64,000 nt of DNA from Amycolatopsis sp. FDAARGOS 1241 (GTDB lineage: Bacteria; Actinomycetota; Actinomycetes; Mycobacteriales; Pseudonocardiaceae), in contig NZ_CP069526.1 of the NCBI RefSeq assembly GCF_016889705.1, positions 7,840,001 to 7,904,000 on the forward strand, written 5' to 3'. A program made the translations under genes and the position numbers. The notes under the pieces were generated by a model. It saw only the letters and a program-made list of their open reading frames with translations, did no database searches and had not been told where the DNA came from. This document shows, in pieces, positions 18,059 through 26,031 of this stretch; within the stretch, counting starts at the first letter, position 1, and each line of letters begins with the position of its first letter.

Positions 18059-18838
18059 ATGGACCTGAACCTGACCGGCCGCCGCGCGCTCGTCACGGGC
18101 TCGAGCTCGGGGCTCGGTGTGGCGATCGCGGAACTGCTCGCCGAGGAAGGCGCCGACGTGGTGGTGCACGGCCGCGACGAAACCCGAACCCGTGCGGTCG
18201 CCGGGAAGATCGGCGCGAAGAGCGTGGCCATCGGCGACCTCGCGACCGAGGGAGGCGCGGCCGCGGTGGCCGATGCAGCCGGCGACGTCGACGTGCTCGT
18301 CAACAACGCCGGCGCCTACGAACACCGCGGCTGGACCGACGCGACCCCCGAGGAGTGGACGCGGACCTACGAGGTCAACGTCGTCTCCGCCGTCCGCCTG
18401 ATCCGCCTGCTCGTCCCCGGCATGCGTGCCCGCGGCTGGGGCCGCGTGATCCAGATCGGCGGTGGTCTCTCGGGCCAGCCGACGGCGACGCTCCCCCAGT
18501 ACACCGCGACCCTCGCCGCGCGGCACAACCTCGCGGTTTCCCTGGCGCGCGAACTGAAGGACACCGGCGTGACGTCCAATGTGGTCGCTCCCGGCGCGAT
18601 CCTCGTCGACGCCGTGCAGCGCTACCTCACCGACCTCGCCCCCGAGCACGGCTGGGGCGAGGAGTGGCCCGACATCGAACGCAACGCCGCGCGCGACTAC
18701 GTGCCCAACGACATCGGGCGCTTCGGACGGCCCGAAGAGATCGCCGGCGCCGTCGCGTACCTCGCGAGCCCGTATGCCGACTACGTCAGCGGGGCCACCC
18801 TCCGCGTGGACGGCGGCACCATCCGCTCCGTGGCTTAG
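18059..18838 (+). CDS. SDR-family oxidoreductase lacking the usual catalytic lysine
   Basis: A 259-residue short-chain dehydrogenase/reductase with the NAD(P)-binding TGSSSGLG (residues 13-20), the NNAG motif (82-85) and the C-terminal ASPYADYVSGATLRVDGG that closes the fold. The active-site segment is PQYTATLAARHN: Tyr148 is kept but the lysine of YxxxK is a leucine at position 152, and the usual serine strand reads QIGGGLSG. Either the family uses another residue or activity is altered. ATG at 18059 follows GGAGAAA. Control by the divergent TetR protein is likely. Substrate unknown. The stop overlaps the convergent permease gene. Confidence 0.88.
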   Translation: MDLNLTGRRALVTGSSSGLGVAIAELLAEEGADVVVHGRDETRTRAVAGKIGAKSVAIGDLATEGGAAAVADAAGDVDVLVNNAGAYEHRGWTDATPEEWTRTYEVNVVSAVRLIRLLVPGMRARGWGRVIQIGGGLSGQPTATLPQYTATLAARHNLAVSLARELKDTGVTSNVVAPGAILVDAVQRYLTDLAPEHGWGEEWPDIERNAARDYVPNDIGRFGRPEEIAGAVAYLASPYADYVSGATLRVDGGTIRSVA

Positions 18839-19644
18839 ATCCTGCCGCCCGACGAGCTGTCGCCGCCGGAGAGCCGCTGCGCGAAGTACACCGGTACCGT
18901 CGACACGATGATCAGCACGGCCGCCACGACGTTGACCACCGGGGCCTGGTTGGGGCGGAACAGGTTGTTGTAGATCCAGATCGGCAACGTCTCCATGCCG
19001 GTGCCCAGCGTGAACGTCGTCACGATGATCTCGTCGAACGACAGCGCGAACGCCAGCAGCCCGCCCGCCAGCAGCGCCGAGCGCAGCATCGGGAACGTCA
19101 CCAGCCGGAAAGTGGTGACGCCGTCGGCGCCGAGGTCCATCGACGCCTCTTCGAGGTTGCCGCCCAGGCGCCGCAGGCGGGCGACGACGTTGTTGAACAC
19201 CACGACGATGCAGAACGTCGCGTGGGCGATGATCGCCGTGAGCAGCCCGAGGTCGATGCCGAGGATCGTGCGGAACGCGTTGTTCAGCGCGATGCCCGTC
19301 ACGATGCCGGGCAGCGCGATGGGCAGGATGATCAGCAGCGAGATCGAGTCACGGCCGAAGAACTTATAGCGCTGCAAGGCGAACGCCGCCATCGTGCCGA
19401 GCACGAGCGCGATCGCCGTGGCCGCGAGACCCGCCTCGACGCTGGTCCACAACGCGTGCAGTGCACCGGCGTTGGTGACCGCGCGGCCCCACCATTCGAA
19501 GGTGAAGCTCTTCGGCGGCCAGCCGAACGTGGTGTCCGCGTTGAAGGAGTTGAGCAGCACCACCAGCAGCGGGAAGTAGATCACCGCGAACCCGACCCCG
19601 AGTGCCGTCCACAGCAGCACCCGGGCGGTCTTCGACATCCGCAC
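18835..19644 (-). CDS. Polyamine-type ABC transporter permease (PotC-like)
   Basis: A 269-residue membrane permease with six helices and the binding-protein-dependent transport signature near NLEEASMDLGADGVTTFRLVTFPML (EAA loop that docks with the ATPase). It resembles PotC/YdcV, the second permease of spermidine/putrescine importers. GTG at 19644 is preceded by TAGGAG, in which the TAG is the stop of the upstream permease; an ATG two codons later is an alternative start. It is the last gene of the importer operon. Start spacing of nine bases from the previous stop indicates translational coupling. Confidence 0.92.
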   Translation of the reverse strand: MRMSKTARVLLWTALGVGFAVIYFPLLVVLLNSFNADTTFGWPPKSFTFEWWGRAVTNAGALHALWTSVEAGLAATAIALVLGTMAAFALQRYKFFGRDSISLLIILPIALPGIVTGIALNNAFRTILGIDLGLLTAIIAHATFCIVVVFNNVVARLRRLGGNLEEASMDLGADGVTTFRLVTFPMLRSALLAGGLLAFALSFDEIIVTTFTLGTGMETLPIWIYNNLFRPNQAPVVNVVAAVLIIVSTVPVYFAQRLSGGDSSSGGRI

Positions 19645-19653
19645 GGCGGTCTC

Positions 19654-20535
19654 CTAGAGGTTGTCCAGCGCGCCGGTGCGGCGCACGGCGGCCAAGTACA
19701 CGAGCATGATCACGACCGGCACGAGGGCGACGGTCGCGGCGAACGGCAGGTTGTTGGCCGCGCCAATGTTGTCGTAGACGACGTTGCCGAGCATCTGCGA
19801 CGTGCCGCCGACGATCTTCACGGCGATGTAGTCGCCGAGCGACAGGGAGAAGGTGAAGATCGAGCCCGCCACGATCGCGGGGAACGCGACCGGCAGGATC
19901 ACCGACCGGAACGTGCGGAACGAGCGCGCACCGAGGTCACCGGACGCGTCGACCAGCGAGTCGGGCAGCCGCTCCAGGCCGGCGTAGATCGGCAGGATCA
20001 TGTACGGCAGCCACAGGTAGGCCAGCGTGATCACGGTGGCCGCGACGCCGTAACCGGGGCCGGACAGGCCGAACGGGCTCAGCAGCCAGCTGATCGCGCC
20101 GTTGCCCGACAGCATCGTGCGCCACGCGTAGGCCTTCACCAGGTAGCTCGCCCACAGCGGCGTCATCACGGCGATCACGAGGATCCGTTGCGCCTTCGGG
20201 GAAGCGAGCTTCGCCATGGCGAACGCCATCGGGAAGGCGATGATCGCGTCGATCACCGTCACCAGCAGCGCGATGCCGACGGTCCGCAGCGTGATCGTGC
20301 GGTAGACCGAGTCGGAGAACAGGGTGGCGAAGTTGTCGAACGACCAGTCCGTGACCACCTTGCCGGTGAACACGTCGGTCGACCAGAACGCGGTGACGAA
20401 CAGGGCGGCGAGCGCGCCGAGGTAGGCGAGGCCGAGCCACAGCAGCGGCGCGGTGAGCAGGATGCCCAGGCGCAACCGGGGTTTGCGGAAGAAGAAGGCC
20501 GAAGCGCGGCGGCTCGGCGTGCTCACGGCGGTCAT
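19654..20535 (-). CDS. Polyamine-type ABC transporter permease (PotB-like)
   Basis: A 293-residue permease with six membrane helices and the EAA loop (LVDASGDLGARSFRTFRSVILPVAFP). It resembles PotB/YdcU and pairs with the neighbouring PotC-like permease as the transmembrane channel of the importer. ATG at 20535 is used; the ribosome-binding site is poor (AGGA close to the start). A 93-bp gap with a strong hairpin separates it from the binding-protein gene, probably lowering permease expression relative to the binding protein. Confidence 0.92.
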   Translation of the reverse strand: MTAVSTPSRRASAFFFRKPRLRLGILLTAPLLWLGLAYLGALAALFVTAFWSTDVFTGKVVTDWSFDNFATLFSDSVYRTITLRTVGIALLVTVIDAIIAFPMAFAMAKLASPKAQRILVIAVMTPLWASYLVKAYAWRTMLSGNGAISWLLSPFGLSGPGYGVAATVITLAYLWLPYMILPIYAGLERLPDSLVDASGDLGARSFRTFRSVILPVAFPAIVAGSIFTFSLSLGDYIAVKIVGGTSQMLGNVVYDNIGAANNLPFAATVALVPVVIMLVYLAAVRRTGALDNL

Positions 20536-20579
20536 GTCCTGCGCTTTCGGGTAACGCTTGAAGGAGAGGGGAAAAGACC

Positions 20580-20615
20580 GGGGGCGGCGGGCGAAGGGGG
20601 GAGCCCGCCGCCCCC
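20580..20615 (-). terminator. Strong intercistronic hairpin, partial attenuator
   Basis: A perfect 13-bp GC stem (GGGGGCGGCGGGC at 20580-20592 with GCCCGCCGCCCCC at 20603-20615) and a 10-base loop lie between the binding-protein and permease genes. On the transcribed strand it is followed by TCTTTTCCCC. Such hairpins in importer operons protect the upstream mRNA and reduce read-through; that role is inferred. Confidence 0.7.
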
Positions 20616-20628
20616 GGAGCCGGGGAGA

Positions 20629-21837
20629 TCAGCCCTTGATCTCGGTCCAAGCGCGGGTCCAGTCGCCGTAGTCCTTGCACTTGACGTCCGTGCGGCCGTC
20701 GAGGCACTGCGGGATCGGCGTGGTCCAGTACTGGATCTTCGCGGCGTACGCGGCGTCGTTCGCGTGGTAGGTGTCGCAGAGCGTCTTGTCGGTCATCTCG
20801 GCGCAGGCCTTGGAGTTGGCCGGCGCTTCACCGAAGTACTCGGCGACCTGGGCGTTGACCTTGGGGCTGATGATGTAGTCCATCCACTTGTACGCGCACG
20901 TCTTGTGCTGCGACTTCGTGGCCACCATCCAGGTGTCCGACCAGCCGGTGGCACCCTCGCTCGGCACCGTGGCGTTCAGCGGCGCGCCCTCGCTCTTCGC
21001 GAGGTTCACCGTCACCTGCCAGGCCGTGCCGATCACGGAGTCGCCGTTCTTCAGCGCCTGCGTCTCCTTGAGGTAGTCCGACCAGTACTCGCTGACCTGC
21101 GGGCGCTGCTTCTTCAGCAGGTCGACCGCGGCGTTGAACTGCTTGTCGTCCAGCGCGTACGGGTTCTTGATCCCGAGGTCGGGCTGGTGCGCCATCAGGT
21201 ACAGCGCGGCGTCGGCGATGTAGATCGGTGAGTCGTAGGCGATGATCTTGCCCTTGTAGGGCGTGTTCGTGTCGAACATCGGCGACCACGACGTCGGCTC
21301 CGGGCTCACCTTGTCGGTGCGGTAGGTGAGCACGTTGGCGCCCCAGCCGTGCGGGATGCCGTAGGCGACGTTGTTGACGCTGTTCCACGACTTGTTCTTG
21401 AGGAACGGGTAGACGTCGTTGTAGTTCGGCACGAGCGCGGTGTTCACCGGCTCGACGTCACCCGAGGCGACCAGGCGCAGCGAGGCGTCGCCCGAGGCGG
21501 ACACCACGTCGTACTGACCCGTCTTCATCAGCGTCACGGCCTCGTCGGACGTGCCGAAGGGCTTGACGTTGACCTGGCAGCCCGTCTGGTCCTCGAACGG
21601 CTTGACCCAGTTGATCTTCGAGTCGTTGGAACCGTCCTCGGCGTAACCGGGCCACGCGAGCACGTTCAGCTGGCCTTCCGGTTGGCCGAGCTGGGTGAGT
21701 GCGGCCAGCTTGGGCGGGGTGAACCCCTGTGCGCCCGGTGCCGACCCCGCGTTGGAGTCGGAACCTGACGTCCCGCAGGCCGCGAGCAGCAGGCTCACGC
21801 CGCACAGGCCTGCGAGCAGCGTCTTCCTGTTCTTCAT
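20629..21837 (-). CDS. Polyamine-type ABC transporter substrate-binding lipoprotein (PotD-like)
   Basis: A 402-residue extracellular solute-binding protein. The signal is short and ends LLLAACG with the lipidated cysteine at 21. The mature protein has PotD-like landmarks: LNVLAWPGYAEDGSND, FEDQTGCQVNVKPFGTSDE, YDVVSASGDASLRL, GIPHGWGANVLTYRTD and a C-terminal YKWMDYIISPKVNAQVAEYFGEAPANSKAC region. It would capture putrescine, spermidine or a related amine or 4-aminobutyrate and deliver it to the two permeases; the adjacent aminobutyraldehyde-type dehydrogenase supports a polyamine. ATG at 21837 follows GGGAAGG. Confidence 0.93.
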   Translation of the reverse strand: MKNRKTLLAGLCGVSLLLAACGTSGSDSNAGSAPGAQGFTPPKLAALTQLGQPEGQLNVLAWPGYAEDGSNDSKINWVKPFEDQTGCQVNVKPFGTSDEAVTLMKTGQYDVVSASGDASLRLVASGDVEPVNTALVPNYNDVYPFLKNKSWNSVNNVAYGIPHGWGANVLTYRTDKVSPEPTSWSPMFDTNTPYKGKIIAYDSPIYIADAALYLMAHQPDLGIKNPYALDDKQFNAAVDLLKKQRPQVSEYWSDYLKETQALKNGDSVIGTAWQVTVNLAKSEGAPLNATVPSEGATGWSDTWMVATKSQHKTCAYKWMDYIISPKVNAQVAEYFGEAPANSKACAEMTDKTLCDTYHANDAAYAAKIQYWTTPIPQCLDGRTDVKCKDYGDWTRAWTEIKG

Positions 21838-21862
21838 GTCGAGAGAAACCTTCCCGTGAGAA

Positions 21863-22939
21863 CTAGCCGGCTTCGGGGACCCGGAAACTGTGTTCGTGGC
21901 GCCACCGCAAGCGGACCCGGCCGTCGACGAACTCGGTCGGCTCACTGGTGTTCTGGCGGACCACGGACAACTGACCCCCCGCATCGAGCGCGACAGCGTA
22001 GCGCACCGTCGATCCGGCGTATACGACATCCGTGACGATTCCGGTCGCGGAGGTCTCGCCGGGCCCTGCGGGCGAAGAGAGGTCACCGTCGATGCGGATC
22101 TTCTCCGGCCGGATGCTGTACACACCCCGCTTGCCGATCACCGCTTCGGCACCACGCCCGCTGAGCAGGTTGGACGTGCCGACGAAGCCGGCGACGAACG
22201 CGCTGGCTGGTCTCTCGTACACCTGGACCGGGGTGCCGACCTGCTCGATCCGCCCGGCGTTGAACACCGCGATGCGGTCGCTCATGGTCAGCGCCTCGTC
22301 CTGGTCGTGCGTCACGAACACGAAGGTGATCCCGACCTCGCGCTGGATCTGCTTGAGCTCGATCTGCATCGCCTGGCGCAGCTTGAGGTCGAGAGCTCCC
22401 AGCGGTTCGTCGAGCAGCAGCACCTTCGGGCGGTTCACCAGCGCCCGGGCGAGAGCGACGCGCTGGCGCTGACCACCCGAGAGCTGCGTGGGCTTGCGGT
22501 CCCCGTACTCACCGAGCCGCACGGTCTCCAGTGCCGCCGCGGCGCGCTGGCGGCGCTCCGCCTTCGGCACCCGCTTGACCTTGAGGCCGTACTCCACGTT
22601 CTGCCGCACGGACATGTGCGGGAAGAGCGCGTAGTCCTGGAACACGGTGTTCACGTCGCGCTCGAAGGGCGCGAGCGTGCTGACGTCCCGGCCCGCGAGC
22701 TGGATCGTGCCCGCCGTCGGCAGCTCGAAGCCGGCGATCATGCGCAGCACGGTGGTCTTCCCCGAGCCCGACGGGCCGAGCATGGAGAAGAACTCACCGG
22801 GCGGGATGTCGAGGTCCACGCCGTCTACGGCGCGGACCTTGTCGAAGTGCTTCTGCAGCCCGGTGAGCCGGATCGCCGGCTCGCCGCTCGCGCGCGGCCG
22901 TTCGGGCCGACGCGCGGTCGAAGGGGCTTGGTGGGGCAT
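21863..22939 (-). CDS. Polyamine-type ABC transporter ATPase (PotA-like)
   Basis: A 358-residue ATP-binding subunit with Walker A GPSGSGKTT (residues 55-63), Q-loop VFQDYALFPHM, signature LSGGQRQRVALARAL, Walker B VLLLDEPLGALD, the switch histidine in VFVTHDQDEA, and a C-terminal TOBE regulatory domain. This is the CUT1/PotA architecture. ATG at 22939 is chosen because GGGAAGG lies eight bases upstream; a GTG nine codons earlier is possible. It lies between the aldehyde dehydrogenase (34 bp) and the binding protein (25 bp) and is clearly in the same operon. Confidence 0.95.
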   Translation of the reverse strand: MPHQAPSTARRPERPRASGEPAIRLTGLQKHFDKVRAVDGVDLDIPPGEFFSMLGPSGSGKTTVLRMIAGFELPTAGTIQLAGRDVSTLAPFERDVNTVFQDYALFPHMSVRQNVEYGLKVKRVPKAERRQRAAAALETVRLGEYGDRKPTQLSGGQRQRVALARALVNRPKVLLLDEPLGALDLKLRQAMQIELKQIQREVGITFVFVTHDQDEALTMSDRIAVFNAGRIEQVGTPVQVYERPASAFVAGFVGTSNLLSGRGAEAVIGKRGVYSIRPEKIRIDGDLSSPAGPGETSATGIVTDVVYAGSTVRYAVALDAGGQLSVVRQNTSEPTEFVDGRVRLRWRHEHSFRVPEAG

Positions 22940-22973
22940 GGCGGGCCTTCCCGTGGATCTGGTCACGCGGTTC

Positions 22974-24395
22974 CTACAGCGCGCTCATCACGTGTTTGAT
23001 GCGGGTGTAGTCCTCGAGCCCGTACAGCGAGAGGTCCTTGCCGTAGCCCGACTTCTTGAACCCGCCGTGGGGCATCTCGGCGACGAGCGGGATGTGGGTG
23101 TTGATCCACACGCACCCGAAGTCGAGCTTGGCGGACACGCGCAGGGCGCGCTGGTGGTCCTTGGTCCAGACCGAGGAGGCCAGGCCGTAGGGCACACCGT
23201 TGGCCGCCTTCACCGCTTCGGCTTCGTCGGAGAAGCGCTGCACGGTGATGACCGGACCGAAGACCTCGTTCTGGGTGATCTCGTCGTCCTGGGTGACGCC
23301 GGAAACCACGGTGGCCTCGTAGAAGTAGCCCTCGTCGCCGGCCCGCCGGCCACCACAGTGGACGGTCGCGTGCGCGGGCAGGCGGTCGATGAAGCCGGAG
23401 ACCTTCTCGAGCTGCGCCGCGTTGTTGAGCGGGCCGAAGGCGACGCTGTCGTCGTCGGGCTTGCCGGTCTTGTTCGCCGCGGCCTGGCGCGAGAGCGCGG
23501 CGACGAACGTGTCGTGCACGTCGTCGGCGACCAGCACGCGCGTGGCGGCCGTGCAGTCCTGTCCGGCGTTGAAGTAGCCGGCCATCGCGATGGTCTCGGC
23601 GGCGGTCTCGAGGTCGGCGTCCTCGAACACGATCACGGGCGCCTTGCCACCCAGCTCGAGGTGCACGCGCTTGACGTCGCGGGCCGCGGAGCCGGCCACC
23701 TCGATCCCGGCGCGCACGGAGCCGGTGATCGACACCATCGCCGGGACCGGGTGCTCCACGAGCGCGCGGCCCGAGTCGCGATCGCCGGTGACGACGTTGA
23801 GGACACCCGGCGGGAGGAACTCGCCGCAGATCTCGGCGAGCAGCAGCGTCGAGGCCGGCGTGGTGTCGGAGGGCTTGAGGACCACGGTGTTGCCCGCCGC
23901 GAGCGCCGGCGCGATCTTCCAGATCGCCATGAGCAGCGGGTAGTTCCACGGCGTCACCTGCGCGCAGACGCCCACGGGCTCGCGGCGGATGAACGACGTG
24001 TGGCCTTCCATGTACTCGCCGGCCGAGCGGCCTTCGAGCACGCGGGCGGCGCCGGCGAAGAAGCGCAGCTGGTCGACGATCATCGGGAGCTCTTCCGACA
24101 TCGTCAGCGCCACCGGCTTGCCGGTGTTCTGCGATTCGACGCGGATGAGCTCCTCGCCGCGCGCCTCGACGGCGTCGGCGATCTTGAGGAGCGCGAGCTG
24201 GCGCTGGGCCGGCGTCGTCTCCTTCCAGCTCTCGAACGCCTCCGCCGCGACCTTGAGCGCGCGGTCGACGTCCTCGGCGCCCGCCACCGGCGCGGTGCAG
24301 TACGGGCGCCCGGTCACGGGGTCCACGATTTCGAGGACCTTCCCGGACAGCGAGTCGACGTACTTGCCGCCGACGTAATGCTTGAGTTCCTGCAC
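22974..24395 (-). CDS. Gamma-aminobutyraldehyde-type dehydrogenase
   Basis: A 473-residue NAD-dependent aldehyde dehydrogenase. Features are the cofactor segment VTPWNYPLLMAIWKIAPALAAG, the general base in LELGGKAP, the nucleophile Cys281 in FNAGQDCTAATR, and the C-terminal EMPHGGFKKSGYGKDLSLYGLEDYT. The family (PatD/Prr) oxidises 4-aminobutanal, made from putrescine, to GABA; assignment of the substrate rests on similarity and on the downstream polyamine importer. GTG at 24395 is preceded by CAGGAGG at seven bases. It is the first gene of the importer operon, and its promoter lies under two palindromes next to the divergent GntR gene. Confidence 0.93.
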   Translation of the reverse strand: MQELKHYVGGKYVDSLSGKVLEIVDPVTGRPYCTAPVAGAEDVDRALKVAAEAFESWKETTPAQRQLALLKIADAVEARGEELIRVESQNTGKPVALTMSEELPMIVDQLRFFAGAARVLEGRSAGEYMEGHTSFIRREPVGVCAQVTPWNYPLLMAIWKIAPALAAGNTVVLKPSDTTPASTLLLAEICGEFLPPGVLNVVTGDRDSGRALVEHPVPAMVSITGSVRAGIEVAGSAARDVKRVHLELGGKAPVIVFEDADLETAAETIAMAGYFNAGQDCTAATRVLVADDVHDTFVAALSRQAAANKTGKPDDDSVAFGPLNNAAQLEKVSGFIDRLPAHATVHCGGRRAGDEGYFYEATVVSGVTQDDEITQNEVFGPVITVQRFSDEAEAVKAANGVPYGLASSVWTKDHQRALRVSAKLDFGCVWINTHIPLVAEMPHGGFKKSGYGKDLSLYGLEDYTRIKHVMSAL

Positions 24396-24424
24396 GCGTG
24401 CGCCTCCTGACTCTCCGTGGCAGG

Positions 24425-24481
24425 GTGAAACATATAACTCCATATTTCACATGACAAGGTCCTGGGGCAGTATTGGCCCCA
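24425..24481 (-). promoter_or_regulatory. Promoter and two operator-like palindromes of the polyamine operon
   Basis: On the minus strand TTGTCA (plus 24452-24457) and TATGTT (plus 24429-24434) are 17 bases apart, a good vegetative promoter for the dehydrogenase-importer operon. The inverted repeat GTGAAA...TTTCAC (24425-24450) covers the -10 and spacer. A second palindrome, TGGGGC-N7-GCCCCA (24463-24481), lies on the GntR side. Both are candidates for the GntR protein. Confidence 0.65.
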
Positions 24482-24510
24482 ATCGCACGCCGAGACGGGT
24501 GGACCAAACG

Positions 24511-25254
24511 ATGCGCAAGGAGATGCCGAACAGAACGCGGCTCGCGATGTTCGCACCGCTCGACCAGCTGGGCCGCGCCGAAGCGGTCGCGGCGCGGTTG
24601 CTCGACGCCATCACCCTGGGCCTCCTCGACGACGCCGAGCAGCTGCCGAGCGAGGCCGAGCTCGCCGCGCAGTTCCGCGTGTCCACCGTGACGGTGCGCG
24701 AAGCGCTCGCCGTGCTTCGGCAGCAGGGCTTGGTCGAGACCAGGCGCGGCCGGGGCGGCGGCAGCTTCGTGCGCACGCCCGACTGGCCGTCGCCGAGCAC
24801 GTGGTCGGCCCGGCTGCGGCTCGTGTCACTCTCCGACCTGCGCGACTTCGGTGACCATTACCTCGCGGTCGCCGGCTCGGCCGCGAAGCTCGCCGCCGAG
24901 CGCAGCACCCCCGATGACCTCGAACGGCTGCGGCTCACCAGCGAAGATCTGCTCCGCACCGGCGGGCCCGAGGCGACCCGCGCGGAGCGGCACTTCCACC
25001 TCGAGGTCGCGGCGGCGGCGCAGTCACCGCGGCTCACCAACCAGGAGGTTCAGCTGCAGGGCGAACACGGCGGGTTGCTCTGGGTGCCCCTCGAAGGCGA
25101 CGACACGTGCCGCCAGTCCTACGCTGAGCACCACGCGATCGTCACCGCGATCGCCGCCGCCGACGGCGACAAGGCCCGCAAGCTGACCGAGGAGCACATC
25201 CTGAGCGCGCTCGACCGGCTCGTGGATCTGCACTTAAGCCTCGAAACGCCGTAA
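24511..25254 (+). CDS. FadR-type GntR transcriptional regulator
   Basis: A 247-residue regulator. The winged helix-turn-helix (AEAVAARLLDAITLGLLDD, LPSEAELAAQFRVSTVTVREAL, GLVETRRGRGGGSFV; residues ~23-87) is of GntR type, and the helical C-terminal FCD domain (~100-245) has HFHLEVAAAA and EHHAIVTAI metal/ligand-site patterns. It is divergent from the dehydrogenase-importer operon and probably represses it until a polyamine, aldehyde or GABA binds. ATG at 24511 is preferred; ATG at 24523 and 24547 are alternatives. The stop is six bases before the next gene, so the two are co-transcribed. Confidence 0.9.
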   Translation: MRKEMPNRTRLAMFAPLDQLGRAEAVAARLLDAITLGLLDDAEQLPSEAELAAQFRVSTVTVREALAVLRQQGLVETRRGRGGGSFVRTPDWPSPSTWSARLRLVSLSDLRDFGDHYLAVAGSAAKLAAERSTPDDLERLRLTSEDLLRTGGPEATRAERHFHLEVAAAAQSPRLTNQEVQLQGEHGGLLWVPLEGDDTCRQSYAEHHAIVTAIAAADGDKARKLTEEHILSALDRLVDLHLSLETP

Positions 25255-25260
25255 GCTTCG

Positions 25261-26031
25261 ATGACCCCGCAGCACGAGGTGAGCATCGTGACCGACACCC
25301 GCACGTTGATCGGCGACGAGGTCGTCGCGCAGGTATCCGCGCTGGTCGAGGAGATCTTCGAGCGCTTGAAGCCGGTACTGGCCGCCGCCGAGACGCTGCT
25401 GGCCGAACCCGGCGGCGCCGGAGCCGAAACACTGCACCGCATCCGGCCCCAGGTGCTGGAGGCACTCGGCGGGCTGGTGATCGGCGCCGGGTTCGTGAGC
25501 GCGCCCCACGTGCTTTCGGACCAGGAGTTCGGCTTCGAGTGGTGGACCACCGTCGGCGCAGCCGACGAAGACACGCCGGAGCAGCTGTTCATCAGCCTCG
25601 ACCCGGAGAGCCCGAACTTCCTCGACTACACGCGCCAGTCGTGGTTCACCGTGCCCCGCGACAGCGGACGGCGCCACATCAACGGCCCGTACGTCGACTA
25701 CCTCTGCACCGACGAGTACACGCTCACGTTCACGCTGCCCGTGCACCGCGAAGGTGCGTTCGCCGGCGTGGTGGGCGCGGACGTCTACGTGCGCGAATTC
25801 GAGCGGACGGTGCGCCGCCGGCTGCTTTCGCTGGGCCAGCGCGCCGCGCTGCTCAACGCGCAGGGCCGTGTGATCGTGTCGAACAGCGTCCGGCAGGCCA
25901 CGGGTTCCCTGGTGCGCGAGGTCGACGTGCCCGCGTGGTGGACCGCGGGCGCCGAACCGCTGACGACGGCGGCCGGAGCCACGTTGCGCCGGTGCGGCGA
26001 TTCGCCGATCGCGCTGCTCGTCACGACTTGA
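25261..26031 (+). CDS. Stand-alone cache-domain protein
   Basis: A 256-residue soluble protein without signal peptide, membrane helix or output domain. The middle and C-terminal parts look like a PDC/dCache ligand-binding domain: DYTRQSWFTVPRD, then GPYVDYLCTDEYTLTFTLPV and GAFAGVVGADVYV, which place Arg, Trp/Phe, Tyr-x-Asp and a final Asp as in amine- and amino-acid-binding dCache sensors. A short second lobe follows (AALLNAQGRVIVSN). It is co-transcribed with the GntR gene in a polyamine/GABA locus, so an amine ligand is likely (inference). ATG at 25261 has no ribosome-binding site; GTG at 25288 preceded by GAGGTGAGC is a reasonable alternative. Its end overlaps the convergent pucR gene by 11 bp. 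Confidence 0.75.
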   Translation: MTPQHEVSIVTDTRTLIGDEVVAQVSALVEEIFERLKPVLAAAETLLAEPGGAGAETLHRIRPQVLEALGGLVIGAGFVSAPHVLSDQEFGFEWWTTVGAADEDTPEQLFISLDPESPNFLDYTRQSWFTVPRDSGRRHINGPYVDYLCTDEYTLTFTLPVHREGAFAGVVGADVYVREFERTVRRRLLSLGQRAALLNAQGRVIVSNSVRQATGSLVREVDVPAWWTAGAEPLTTAAGATLRRCGDSPIALLVTT

